A program made the translations under genes and the position numbers. Positions 54,279-64,000 of a stretch of DNA of 64,000 bases are shown piece by piece. Position 1 is the first letter of the stretch. Each line of letters starts with the position of its first letter. The DNA is from Lyophyllum atratum (taxonomy: Eukaryota > Basidiomycota > Agaricomycetes > Agaricales > Lyophyllaceae), in the NCBI GenBank assembly GCA_014905825.1, contig JACGCN010000053.1, forward strand, positions 124,001-188,000, written 5' to 3'. The notes under the pieces were generated by a model. The model was not told where the DNA came from. It saw nothing but the letters and a program-made list of their open reading frames with translations, and did not search any database.

Positions 54279-54685
54279 TCAACCAGTCACTTTCGATGCA
54301 CATCGTTCGATCGCTTCTGCCTGCCCCGCCAGGTATGTCTTGGTAAGTTCTACCAGCTTGTCCATACCCTTATAGTCATCCAATGCAATCATGGGCACCC
54401 AGTCTCCCCGCTCCTTGACACCAGCGTTGAATCGGAAGTAAAGGTCCTCGTTACCGGCTTTACGGAACGATTCCAATATCTTTTTATGGGTCTCTTCGGT
54501 TTCCGTCATAACCGAGATCGCGGTCTTGAAGACATCCCTCGTGGCGCTTAGGAACTTGTTGAAACCAGACTCGGCAGGTGCTTCGGGTTTGGCAGTGGTG
54601 GATTGCATGCCAGTACCGATACTGATGAGGCAGCCGATGGGGCGAGAGCTTCCCAGCGCAACGCCCGGTACCTTGCATCGCGAGG
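54279..54685 (-). pseudogene. C-terminal fragment of a patatin-like phospholipase
   Basis: One open stretch reads GSSRPIGCLISIGTGMQST, then ETEETHKKILESFRKAGNED, LYFRFNAGVKERGDWVPMIA and LDDYKGMDKLVELTKTYLAG, ending ERCASKVTG at 54279. This is the end of fungal patatin-like proteins; the SIGTG turn normally follows the catalytic DGG aspartate. The oxyanion GGxR motif, the GxSxG serine and the catalytic Asp are absent, and upstream sequence switches to a membrane-protein frame at about 54670-54690. It is therefore a fragment fused to or abutting another gene, with no enzymatic capacity. Confidence 0.7.
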
Positions 54686-55957
54686 TAGTGTTTATACGCG
54701 GCAGAAATAGCAAGTGTGAAGAGTAAAGCGTCGCACGGTACGATTAACAACCACCAGACGAATAGCCAGGATGGGGTATGCAACGGGGTGCAGAAGCTGA
54801 TTGTAGGATAGGGTTGATTCGTTGCTGCATTGTAGGGCGATTCTCAGCGTGAGGAAAGATAGAGGGAAGCAGAAATGACCTTTCATCGGAATGTGAGCAG
54901 CGAGAAGGACCGAGAACAATAATATAGTTTCTATGGCCAAGGCACATCTTAGACCTATCTTCACTCGTCTGGAATCATCGTAGAGCGCTATCACCCGTTT
55001 CGAGAGAATTACTGCCAATGTGATAGACTCATGTCAGTCGTAACGGTGTGATTAGGGGGAGAATGCATACTTTGCATCAGAACTATGAGAATCATGGTCA
55101 ACCATGCTTCGGATCTCATAAGAAAACCACCTGCAGTCATGTAAGATGATTGCTGATGGTCGGTGGATGCGTGGTATGTCCTCACACCTGCAACATGAAA
55201 TTCATCCGTACCACCGAAAGGAAATGAGTAACCTACATCTGAGAAGATATTCAGATATCAGAAAGAATGCGGAAACGAACTGTCCTCACTTACTCGTGCA
55301 GATATATTCGATGTAAGGAATACTACAAAAAGAAGCAATGAGTGCGACTCGGTCAGCATTAGAAAGCAGTCCTACACGGTGTGACAAGTGAAAGGCTAAG
55401 TCAGGGAATCGATTAGTCCCACGCTTTGCGATATCATGCGAGTGCTCACATCATGAGTGCGTCGCCCAGATATCGCGTCTAGAGATCATTTATTATTTGC
55501 TTCTGTATTCGACACGTTCGTATGATAGGACTTACTAGTAGATAAAGGGCAGGATAAAGCGAAAGCTTTCTCGTCTGTAATCAACATGGCAATTGAGATA
55601 CTTCTTGGGTTTGAATGGCTGCAGTGAAACTGCTCACCCATATCAGGTTGACCTTGGAAGCGAATATAACATGGTCAAGACGGCGACTTTGAGCTTTAGA
55701 TGGCCAAAACTGACCTCCTGGTCAAATGTTATACCTAGTGTTGTCCAGATAAGGGGACTAAAACTAGCAGAGAGACTCAGACGCACAATGGTCGTAGATC
55801 GTTAGCGTACTCGCAATCGCTTCATTTGCGAAGTCAGAGTTATGTGCATGATCTGGATAGCTCGGCAGAACCCACATTGGCAAATCCGGGCGTAGTAAAT
55901 GTCCATCAGCACAATCTTTACTGTGGCGAAGTCGATTGGTGTGGCCGTATTATCCAT
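54670..55957 (-). CDS. Seven-helix fungal membrane protein (DUF6533-like), 5' part
   Basis: Start at 55957 (MDNTATPIDFATVKIVLMDI). Exon-like pieces then include SKVNLIW and TRKLSLYPALYLL across a GT-AG intron (near 55560-55640), KRVIALYDDSRRVKIGLRCA followed by LAIETILLFSVLLAAH, and HTPSWLFVWWLLIVPCDALL followed by FTLAISAAYKHYLA (near 54680-54780). The LYD(D)SRR loop and the W...LALYK-type helix are typical of the DUF6533 family, of unknown function and expanded in Agaricomycetes. The expected last helix and C-tail are missing: after YKHYLA the sequence runs into a patatin fragment in another frame. A similar missing 3' end occurs at 51487-51935. Probably non-functional or chimeric. Confidence 0.6.
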
Positions 55958-57641
55958 GGTACGACGTGATAATTGTGGGAGGGCTGTCGATGTAGCGCCT
56001 TCACAACTTCTGCACGCTTTTATTTCCCGTGCGGCTGTTTCAGCTGTTTTAAGCCTAGGAACACGAGGAGTATGGAAATGTATTGCATCGCGCTTACTAC
56101 GAGTGCTCATAATCACCCCCCTCCTCCATGCCGACCCAACAATGCTTGAACCGAAGAAGTTGGGATCCGATATCGCTGTTTAGACGCACCTTGTCTAAAT
56201 TTATCCTCCTTCATGTGTAATCTTCAACTTTCAGGCAACATGAGTCTAATTATAACTTTTCTCGTGAATCCCATTCGTTGCATGGGTGTAGTTATCACAC
56301 ACTGTGTGAGAAGTACGCGGAACCGATACAGAAGCAAAACTCGCGCACCCACCGCAAGTTTACAGTTTGAACGACGGGTGAGAAGAGAACCCTCAGGTAC
56401 TGATCATGCAGACACTGATCGATTTAATCCGACGATGTTTGGTGAATGGGTCCGATGACAACACACCTAACTTAGCTCAGTGAGTACGTGCCGCCTCGAT
56501 GAAAAATAACCTTGACTTCGACGACCACACTCATGGGTCGCAGGCATTTGTCAAAGCTGTTGAAAGTATCTCTCCCATAAAGCCATATACCTGCATTGGA
56601 ACAGCTCATGCAACCGCTCAATATCTTGCGGTGCTTGACGTAACTTGGACAAGTGACGTGTATTCTTTCTACTTTCCTATACTCTCCAGCAGCATGTGGA
56701 CTTCGCGTTTCCTTCTTGACCTGCAGGGACCTCCATCTGTTCTCTTCTGCCAAGCCGGTTTAGGCTTTGTTCTGACCTCTCAATTTTGGTCATCGACCAC
56801 GACTATCGCGTTACTTTCGCCAACTGTTTACCTCCGGTCGCCGACGCCTATCGATGTGCCACGTTCCCAGGTCTAAAAGAATTTTCGTAATTCTTATGCC
56901 TTTGGTATTGCGCCAATTAGCAGGCTACTGGACACCAGAGAACCTACCGAATCCGCTCAGCGAATCTTTTGCAACCAATTCACCAGAGCAAAGCATCTGC
57001 CAGCTTATACGCTAGGATCCACTACTTCGAGTTCATCTTTCACCTCCAAGAGTCCAATGTTGGCTTTCTATATAGATCTGATTTCGGACATTTTCGGTAT
57101 TCCACGTTACGTCGCACTTCATAATGTGGTGGTACCAGGGTGGCACATTATTTTCTTCCTTTCGGTGATATGCGGAGTGCAATAGCCCTTCCTCAGTTGG
57201 CTCTTGAGGATCTTTGTGACGCTGTCTATGCGAGATGTCATCGCGGCTTTGTCTGAGGTACGGAACCGGTAGATGATCACATTACGATGTTGCGCCATCT
57301 CTTGGCACTACCATCCGGGCATTTCAACCTCCACCTTTTCCCCGTTGTCCCTCTGGCGGGCTGTGAAAGACTTTCTCAACCTCTGAATCACCCAATCCCA
57401 ATCGGCGCTTTTACGTGTGCCCCCAGGCCCGCCTTAACGACCTACGCAGCGAGGACCCCCTGTCCCATTATTTTTTGCCAAGGCGCGTACAGCACATGGC
57501 ACACTGGAAAAATGCCTCTGCGCGAATTTCGGTTCCACCGATGCCTAGTCGCGTTATAGAGATCACTGGATCTCGCAGTCCCAAGGAAGCACGTATAAAA
57601 GGGATCCATGCAACAGCGAAAAAAACTCAAAGTGCTCAGAC
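55958..57641. other. 1.7-kb region without a supported gene; laccase-like promoter at its right end
   Basis: Several frames exist on both strands but none resembles a known family, and no repeat was recognised. The right end contains the TATA box of the laccase-like gene. The stretch from about 57150 to 57500 has a coding-like composition on the plus strand (for example MLRHLLALPSGHFNLHLFPV) but is broken and unidentified. Confidence 0.45.
57594..57600 (+). promoter_or_regulatory. TATA box of the laccase-like gene
   Basis: TATAAAA in GCACGTATAAAAGGG, 42 bp before the start codon at 57642. A consensus TATA at this distance is usual for basidiomycete laccase genes and suggests the promoter has not decayed. 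Confidence 0.65.
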
Positions 57642-60357
57642 ATGCATTTCTTATTCGCATCCACAGCTCTTTTGGCTCTCCTGAAACCCCACCCTGCTTC
57701 TGCAGCCATAGTGGAGACTGTCAAGTCGGTCACACTTGATATCGTCAACAGGAGACTGGCACCCGATGGTTTCCTCAGGAGTAGGCCTCCCCGTATCGTA
57801 TCCGCTGCTAGCTCTAACGTGAAACTCCATAGGCACCATTGTGGCAAACGGACAGTAAACATTGTTTTACTTTTGGGACGTATCCCTTTGTGAAGACGCG
57901 ATAATTTTAGGTATCCTGGCCCCGCCATCACTGCTGTCAAAGGACAGACGCTCCGCGTCACTGTCAACAATAGACTGGTAAGAGTCAGAGTTAACGGTGG
58001 TTTGATTGAAGCTGACATGATTGCAATAGACCGACCCTACCATGCGTCTCAGCACTGCAGTCGTAATTATTCCATTCTCTGGAGGTATCGAAGCTTTATG
58101 AAACCAGCGCTTTCCTTTTCCAGAGTTTTGACGGTATCTTCCAAACTACGGCAAGTGAGTATGACGAGGGTTCTGCCTTCGTCACCACGTGCCCCATCGC
58201 GCCAGCATTGAGTTACACCTACGAGGTACCCTTGGGTACTCAGACTGGTACCTTCTGGTATCATAGGTATGTATAAAATAACAAGGCAGTTCATCTGTTT
58301 CCTCACACCATCTCCTCCTTAGTGAACTGAGCGTCCAATACGTCGACGTGAGCTTTCTTGATGTTCTTTAGTGATCGCAGTTGCTAACGGTAAAAAATAG
58401 GGTCTCCGCGGTGCCCTTATCGTCTACGGTCCGCCCTCTACATTATCCGTTCTTTTCTTCTCATCAATTCGATTTAACAGATCCTGCGGATCCCCACCGT
58501 AGCCTCTACGACGTGGATGACCTGACCACGGTATGTACATATGTTTATACCGTGCAGCTCGCAAGGCTAAGTGCTGAGTATACAGCTCCTCCAACTCGGT
58601 AAGGCCGCCTAGATCAGAATTATATTGATTACCTTGCTCACAGCTTTTTGAAGGCGATTGGTGGCAGAACTCGACTCTGCCGATGCTCGCGGGCTATGAG
58701 GCCACTGGCATTGTCCCTGTTTCCGATTCGGGCACGGTCAACGGTGTTGGACGGTACCAGGGTGGACCAGCTGTTCCCTTCGCCGTCACCAACGTTGCCT
58801 CCGGCAAGCGCTACCGTCTCCGCATTATCAACCAGTCGGCTCGCGACGTCTTTACCGTATCCATCGACGATCATCCTCTCAGTAAGGAAGACACTTCTTT
58901 GCTGCCCACTGATCTAACGTAGCTTGCAGCCATCATTGAGGCCGATGGTGTCTCAACTGTACCTCACACCGTCGACAGTATTAAGATGCTCGCCGGCCAA
59001 CGCTACTCTGTCGTGGTATGCGCCGTGCTTTCCCAGTTGTATCAATCTTGACCTCACCGATGTTCTCACAGATCACGGCCAACCAACCAGTTGCAAATTA
59101 CTGGATCAATGCGCCATTCGTCGGTGGTAGCCCAGCTCGTAACTTGCACCGTACGAACATCGACTCCCTGACAATTATCCTATTAATCTAACCTCACCTC
59201 TTCTAAGAAAATGCCACCCTCTCCCGCTCCATTTTGCGCTACAGGGGCGCCCCCATTGCCGAACCGACTACCCCATGGACCCTTGGCCCCGCCAATGGTG
59301 TTTCTCTCGTCGAAGCTGACCTCCGTGTATGAGATCACACTTATATGAAGCTGACAAGTATGCTTACTAGGATTTCTAATCTAGCCCCTGATCGCTACTG
59401 TGGTAAGCTAGCTATTTGCTACAAACTAACGTCTTGTCCCAACCAATTATCAGCCCCCTCCGGCCGACCTCACCATCTCTCTTGACCTTCAAGTCGTAGG
59501 TCACCTTTTCACGATATACTTATATCTCTCTCACAAATCTCCAAGATTGCTGGGAAGGCTATTTGGAACGTCAACAATATCTCCTACCTGCACCCCAAGG
59601 TCCCTACCCTCAACCAAGTCCTCGCTGGTGCAACTGTTGCGGCCGATTTCGACCCCACCGAGAATACCTTCATCCTCCCCGCCAGCAAGACCGTCCAGAT
59701 CATTTTCCCGCCCACGTAGGTCAACCTCTACACTTCCGTCGACACTTTTACTCACATCCACCGCCAGCGATGATGACGATGAACATCGTAGGTTCTTATG
59801 CCGGTTTCTCATTCCATATTTGCTCATTTTAGCACCAAACCAGCTCTCCATTTGCACGGAGTACGTGTCTTATTAGCGTTTATCTCTTTATGAAGCTAAA
59901 TCGCTTCATAGAACAACTTCTGGGTTATCAAATCCATGAGCTCGCCCGACCTGAACGAAGTCAATCCCATCCGCCGTGATGTAAGCAACGGGACACACAT
60001 CCATCTTATTGATTCAACTGACTCACCTCCAGGTTGTTGGCGTCGGAGGCACCGGAACCATCATCCGTTTCAGGACCGACAACGCTGGTACGATTCAGAT
60101 TTCTGATTCCATGGCTGTTACGCAAGCTAACCCAATTACCCAGGCCCCTGGTTGTTCCATTGCCACATCTTCTGGCACAAACAGGCCGGTCTCGCCACCG
60201 TCATGCTTGTTAGCCCCTCCGACATCCGGACGGCTGTACATCCAAGCAGGGCCTGGCAGGCACTCTGCCCCGTGTGAGTCACAATGTCTCAAGTCAAGAT
60301 TCGACCTGACTAACTCATGTCTACAGGTATAATGCGCTCCCGGCCGAGCTCCAGTAA
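57642..60357 (+). CDS. Laccase-like multicopper-oxidase paralogue lacking copper ligands
   Basis: Secreted laccase-fold protein, about 500 residues over roughly 17 short exons; signal peptide [20 protein letters not shown]. The laccase backbone is followed throughout: [90 protein letters not shown] and NNFWVIKSM. Copper motifs are altered: HWH of motif 1 is replaced (STASFDGIFQ, 58124-58135), HSH is HSE (58262-58326), and HPxHLHGH is KPALHLHGN (59833 onward), losing the type-1 His. Motif 4 is intact (HCHIFWH, 60158-60178). Four of ten histidine ligands are lost, so normal oxidase activity is not expected. Yet every exon stays open across GT-AG introns to ALPAELQ. One conserved cysteine pair is lost and the other kept. 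Confidence 0.85.
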
Positions 60358-60683
60358 AGGGAGTGGCTTTGCCATAGAGTGGTCATTATCATCTTCTCCT
60401 CTGCATCCATGAATTATTCAGGCTTCGATATACAAATTATCTACAGGGTTGTATGTTTGAGAATAACGCAGAAATACGAATAAATCATCTTTTGTGCCTT
60501 GATATGCTCTCCGCGCGAGGGCATGGGGAGGCCGTCGAAGGTGTAACGGGTATTTGAGTGATGAAGTCTAAATTATATTCCAGCCTTAGATGCAGTCTAT
60601 CTATTTACGGGGTTTTGGACGGAACAATGATAAGAGTTGAGTGTGAAGAAATCCATGGTATGCCTTCTGAATCTTTTCTCAAG
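60358..60683. other. Convergent intergenic region
   Basis: 326 bp between the laccase-like stop and the stop of the DUF155 fragment. No gene or repeat seen; it presumably holds the laccase 3' untranslated region. Confidence 0.55.
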
Positions 60684-61337
60684 TCAAGCGGCCATCAAGT
60701 CCTTTTCGGTCTTCCCATGGTTCTTGTCTTCCTGACCCACCAACATACCCCAGAGCTCGGGACCATCGCGAATGAGTGCCTATTGTCTCTAATGAGCATT
60801 TTGGAGACGGGGGAATGAGTTTGGCCTTACGATGACAACCTCTACGGCAATGAGCGCGATGATGACGAGCTCCATAGAATGCGTAGATGACTTGACCGCG
60901 ACGATTGAATCCGGAGTATTTCGGAGGAATAATGAGAATGTACCTCAGTCAGAAGCTGTCGTAACACCGATTGCGCCTCTGCAGCATATGTAATTTTATC
61001 GTTGATCGATGTTGTGCGTTCGTTGACGTCGAGAGCATCGGTCATAGAATTGAAGTGACCTAAAATTATCCATAAGCATTGCATGACAGAGAAGCGAAAA
61101 TGTCATGTGTACTTACGTTCCAGTAAATTTGGGTTCAGCCCAGTAGAAATCAGACACGTCGCTGAAATTCTCGCGACTGAGATTCAGCCCTTGCCTGAAC
61201 TTCATGAATTCACCTAGTTTCTTGATGAGCGCGGTTCTTCCCATGCCGGGTTTCCCTGTCGTCATCAGGGAGTGAGGTAGTTGCGCCATAGACGTCAGAT
61301 ACTCGTCCAACGAGACTTCCAGTGCGAGTGGGCTCCC
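60684..61337 (-). pseudogene. RMND1/DUF155-family protein, C-terminal fragment
   Basis: Segments read SLDEYLTSMAQLPHSL, then KPGMGRTALIKKLGEFMKFR and LNLSRENFSDVSDFYWAEPK; next NSMTDALDVNERTTSINDKI and TYAAEAQSVLRQLLTE; then THSMELVIIALIAVEVVI and, after a 51-nt intron, ALIRDGPELWGM, ending at TGA 60684-60686. This matches the second half of DUF155 proteins (mitochondrial RMND1 in animals; Rmd1/Rmd8 relatives in yeast), including the membrane helix near the C-terminus. The N-terminal half could not be found upstream. The splice between FTGT and HFNSM (61067-61120 region) leaves a 1-nt frame mismatch. I read it as a truncated, non-functional copy. Confidence 0.65.
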
Positions 61338-62665
61338 TGGGGTTCATTCGTGGCCGCAGTGTGACAATGAAAACTTGACAAAACCTGACATTTGATAAGA
61401 ATAAAAACATGCGGCTGGCTTCGAAGCTTCCAGGCAACGTCCTACTCGCGCGGGAAGACTTGGAGATACGGGCGCTAGTGAATATTTGACTTCCGGGATG
61501 CATGAAGGGTTTGCAGGAGAGCTGCAGCGCTTTCAGCGTATTCTCCGTGTTGTCGGCCCGGAGAAAAGCCCCGAAGGAAGATTTTCATCAGCTGAATACA
61601 ATGCCAGTAGTTTTTTGATTCAGAAACCAGCGAATGTATTGAGCTGAGACATCGTAAACCGGTATGACGCGAAGTACTCGGGCAAGAAGGGTGTTGACGT
61701 TTTACACCACTCGTACCTGTTCGCCGTTCTAGGGTGTATAATGACCGCTTAGGGTTGACAGGGAGGCAAATAGGCAGGGACCATCGATTGAAGCTACGAG
61801 TCCACGATCAGGTCTAGAGTCTGGAGCTGTTGCTCATGCAACCGTCATGACTGACCCTGCAGATTCCGGAAACCAAGAAGGTGTGGCGGGCATTGTCGAG
61901 TGGACAAGGAACTTGTAACACAGTACGGGTGCAACTATTAACTCACTGGGTTTGCTTGTTATGGCGTCACAAGTTCTCGAATTGGTAGACCACGAGCACG
62001 ATGAGTCAAGGGCCGCCGTTCACAAACTCTCGCGTCGGTCTTGATCTGTCCACATGCTGCGGCACGAGTGGAAATGGCAGAGTAGTCGCCGCAGGTGGAC
62101 TGCTCGCAGGAAACGATTGTTCGGTTTGTCAGTCAAGTCACGATAAAATGGCATAGCCTGATGGGTATGTAGACTGCAGCTGGAAAGCATTGATCGCAAG
62201 ACTAGGATAGCATCATCGGCAGGCTGAGGAATAGTCCACGTTCGCGAGGCAAACAAGAGAGCGGGGTTGAACGTTGAAGCTTGGAGGATCGCGGTCATTA
62301 TCAGTTTGAGTTCTCTGGAGGGACGCAAAGTTGATTGGAATGGGTTGAATCCCCCGTTTGCTTATTGCTCTGAAGCATTTCTAGCACGTTGGAAGACGTG
62401 ATGAAGCACCAGGGGTATGAAATTTATTCTTCGCGTATTCAAATTGTCAGAAAGTGGCGTGACGAACGCTGACGAACGATAGATCTGGTGTGTGAGTGTG
62501 AGTATGACGTGGGTTTGATGAACAAGCACATCGACCATCAAATTGTGTGCCATGCGCATGGTACAGACGATGTGCAGATGAGTTGCTAGTTGAGGCCAAC
62601 ATTCAAGACAGAAGTTGTGATCGGAAGTCAAGCGCCAAAGCGTGACCTCTTGAGCTCCTACACTC
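61338..62665. other. 1.3-kb region without a supported gene
   Basis: Upstream of the DUF155 fragment and of the ROM2-like gene. Frames on the minus strand (for example MRPSRELKLIMTAILQASTF near 62328) have no family similarity. No repeat or RNA gene recognised. The right end presumably holds the ROM2-like promoter. Confidence 0.45.
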
Positions 62666-64000
62666 ATGGACCGACCCCTAGGCCCCCGACAACCTCCAGA
62701 CAAACGGCATGCTGCCTACGAGGACATCTTCGGACGGCCAGGCGCATCCCATCATACCCCTCCTCCTTCCATCTACGCCCCTCCAGCCCAGCAGTATCCA
62801 TATCAGCAGCCGCCGCCGGTTCCCGACAAACGCACATCATACTCCTCGCTTACCCCTTCATATCACAACCAATCCCCACAGGGGCCTCCAGGGGCTTACA
62901 GGCAGTCGTACTACGCCTCCACACATCAACATCCTCATCCCTCGTATCCTCAGCCCATCCCTGGATCATATGGCTACCCCAACACCACACCAGCGCCCCC
63001 GCATCCATCTGTGGCTCGTGCAAGATCTATCATCAGCACTGCTCCTTCTAATGGGGCCCATTCGCGCCCGGAAGAACCTCCTGATGAGGGACCAATGCAT
63101 AATGGCCTCACACCTGCTCAAGCATATCAAGCTCAGATTTACATGAACAGCCCGGCTGGTTCTCAAGGGGACAGGAATAGGCATCAATCTTCGCCTGGTT
63201 CATCTAGTCGTCCTTCCTCCTCTTTAAATGGTGGCCTGCCTCGTGGAGATGCCCCGAGAATCGGGGTTAGTTTGGACCATGATGACGGTCGATTGGGACT
63301 AGATTTTGGCGCCGGTAGTGGGAACTCTAGTGATCAGGGGACAGACGATGGCAGTAGCGAACTTCCATGGGCTCGCAATGAACAGTCAGGTGCGTTTTAC
63401 CAGCGCGGCGCTATGCGTAATCTGAACGCAACCCACAGCAGGCACTAATTCTCCCTCTCCTCGCCAACTCGCCAGGCAAAGCGAACCCGTTCGTTCTCCA
63501 TCTACATGTCATAATTTTTGTCTATAGCTGATTAATAGGTGTACTCTACATACGCGGAGCCCGGCCGAGCCCCATCAATACGATCTTCAGCTATCAGCAC
63601 TTCTCCAACCTCCTTCGGAGAGCAGTCTACCACATTGGTTGATCATTCGCCGCCTTCATCATCCCGACGATCGTTGGAGTCTGCCCGAACAATGCCGAAA
63701 TTTTCAGGTGCCCGTCGGGATCGGACCACCCAAGATCGCTCCATGTCAATGTCAGCCGCTACCACTTCAGTGCGGACCGTTCTCGAACAAAAACGCCTAT
63801 CCCGACCACCAATTCCGTCATCAATACATGAGGGCCGGAATTCTCCTGTTTTAGTCCGTTCTGTCCGGAAGACACCCATTGTATACCCGGCATTGCTCTC
63901 TCGTGTTGCGGAAGCATTCCGTGATCGCATAACAGTCGCGGACAAGGTCAAAGATGGCCTCACCTATAAAGATTCCTTCGACGGCCGGGAAGCTGTGGAT
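62666..64000 (+). CDS. ROM2: Rho1 guanine-nucleotide exchange factor ROM2-like, 5' part, cut by window end
   Basis: Exon 1 starts at 62666 (MDRPLGPRQPPDKRHAAYED) and is Pro/Ser/Tyr/Gln-rich, the disordered N-terminus usual for fungal Rom2. It ends near 63398 (LPWARNEQS). Coding resumes around 63560 with SIRSSAISTSPTSFGEQSTT and continues to the window end with VYPALLSRVAEAFRDRITVA and DKVKDGLTYKDSFDGREAVD, the start of the DEP domain. In the full protein, DEP is followed by DH, PH and CNH (citron) domains that load GTP on Rho1 for cell-wall integrity signalling; none of those lie in the window. The intron end is uncertain: a CCGAG acceptor near 63566 keeps frame. Confidence 0.82.

Noticed and set aside
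56499..56876. 125-residue plus-strand frame with hydrophobic patches
   Set aside because: No family similarity, no plausible neighbouring exons, and the opposite strand is equally open.
62020..62328. 102-residue minus-strand frame upstream of the DUF155 fragment, considered as its missing N-terminus
   Set aside because: It shows none of the motifs expected of the DUF155 N-terminal half and does not splice in frame to 61337.
1..64000. CRISPR arrays, bacterial operons, tRNA or rRNA genes
   Set aside because: None seen; the intron-rich gene structure is eukaryotic and no cloverleaf or rRNA sequence was recognised by eye. A tRNAscan-type search would be decisive.

Overview
The window looks like nuclear DNA of a filamentous basidiomycete, most likely an Agaricomycete. 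The evidence is short spliceosomal introns of about 50-60 nt in almost every gene, tight gene packing on both strands, a laccase-family gene, proteins of the fungal seven-helix (DUF6533-like) type, and a retroelement of the Ngaro/DIRS order. No species can be named from sequence alone.

Layout. 1-3092: the 5' part of the ribosome-biogenesis gene RPF1, with an apparent 1-nt frame break, and a carnitine O-acetyltransferase with both a mitochondrial-type presequence and a peroxisomal SRL terminus. 3139-14571: one large mobile-DNA block. It is a Ngaro-like tyrosine-recombinase retrotransposon on the minus strand (gag, RT-RNase H with two introns, tyrosine recombinase, split direct repeats). Its recombinase gene is cut by a complete Ty1/copia element with identical 229-bp LTRs, a 5-bp target duplication and one open 1370-codon Gag-Pol. 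14859-50800: a dense housekeeping block. In order it holds an AATase-like acyltransferase, a PB1/multi-ZZ (NBR1/p62-like) protein, the SF3b subunit PHF5A/Rds3, the HECT ubiquitin ligase UFD4/TRIP12, a class-III aminotransferase, the crosslink-repair nuclease PSO2/SNM1, RPS4, a SLY41-like transporter, the Sec14-like SFH5, an F-box/LRR-like gene with a decayed paralogue, RPL43, PAF1, a Gfo/Idh/MocA dehydrogenase, TRM82, and a large Ser/Pro-rich protein. 51.0-62.6 kb: a rearranged accessory stretch. It holds a seven-helix membrane-protein gene whose 5' and 3' parts appear separated by an aldo-keto reductase gene and a patatin C-terminal fragment, a laccase-like gene that has lost copper ligands but keeps an open spliced frame, and a truncated RMND1/DUF155 gene. 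62666-64000: the start of a ROM2-type Rho1 GEF running off the window.

The housekeeping genes share no single pathway. They cover translation (RPF1, RPS4, RPL43, TRM82), transcription and splicing (PAF1, PHF5A), ubiquitin and autophagy (UFD4, ZZ protein), DNA repair, and lipid or carbon metabolism. Many sit head to head over short shared promoters.

The strongest unusual signals are three. First, a laccase paralogue lacks four copper-binding histidines and both cysteines of one disulfide, yet keeps the other disulfide and all reading frames. Second, the transposon-in-transposon block lies 46 bp from a metabolic gene's start codon, with a non-canonical repeat arrangement and introns inside the retroelement. 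Third, the membrane-protein gene seems to be split by other genes. All exon boundaries were read by eye from GT/AG sites and family similarity.
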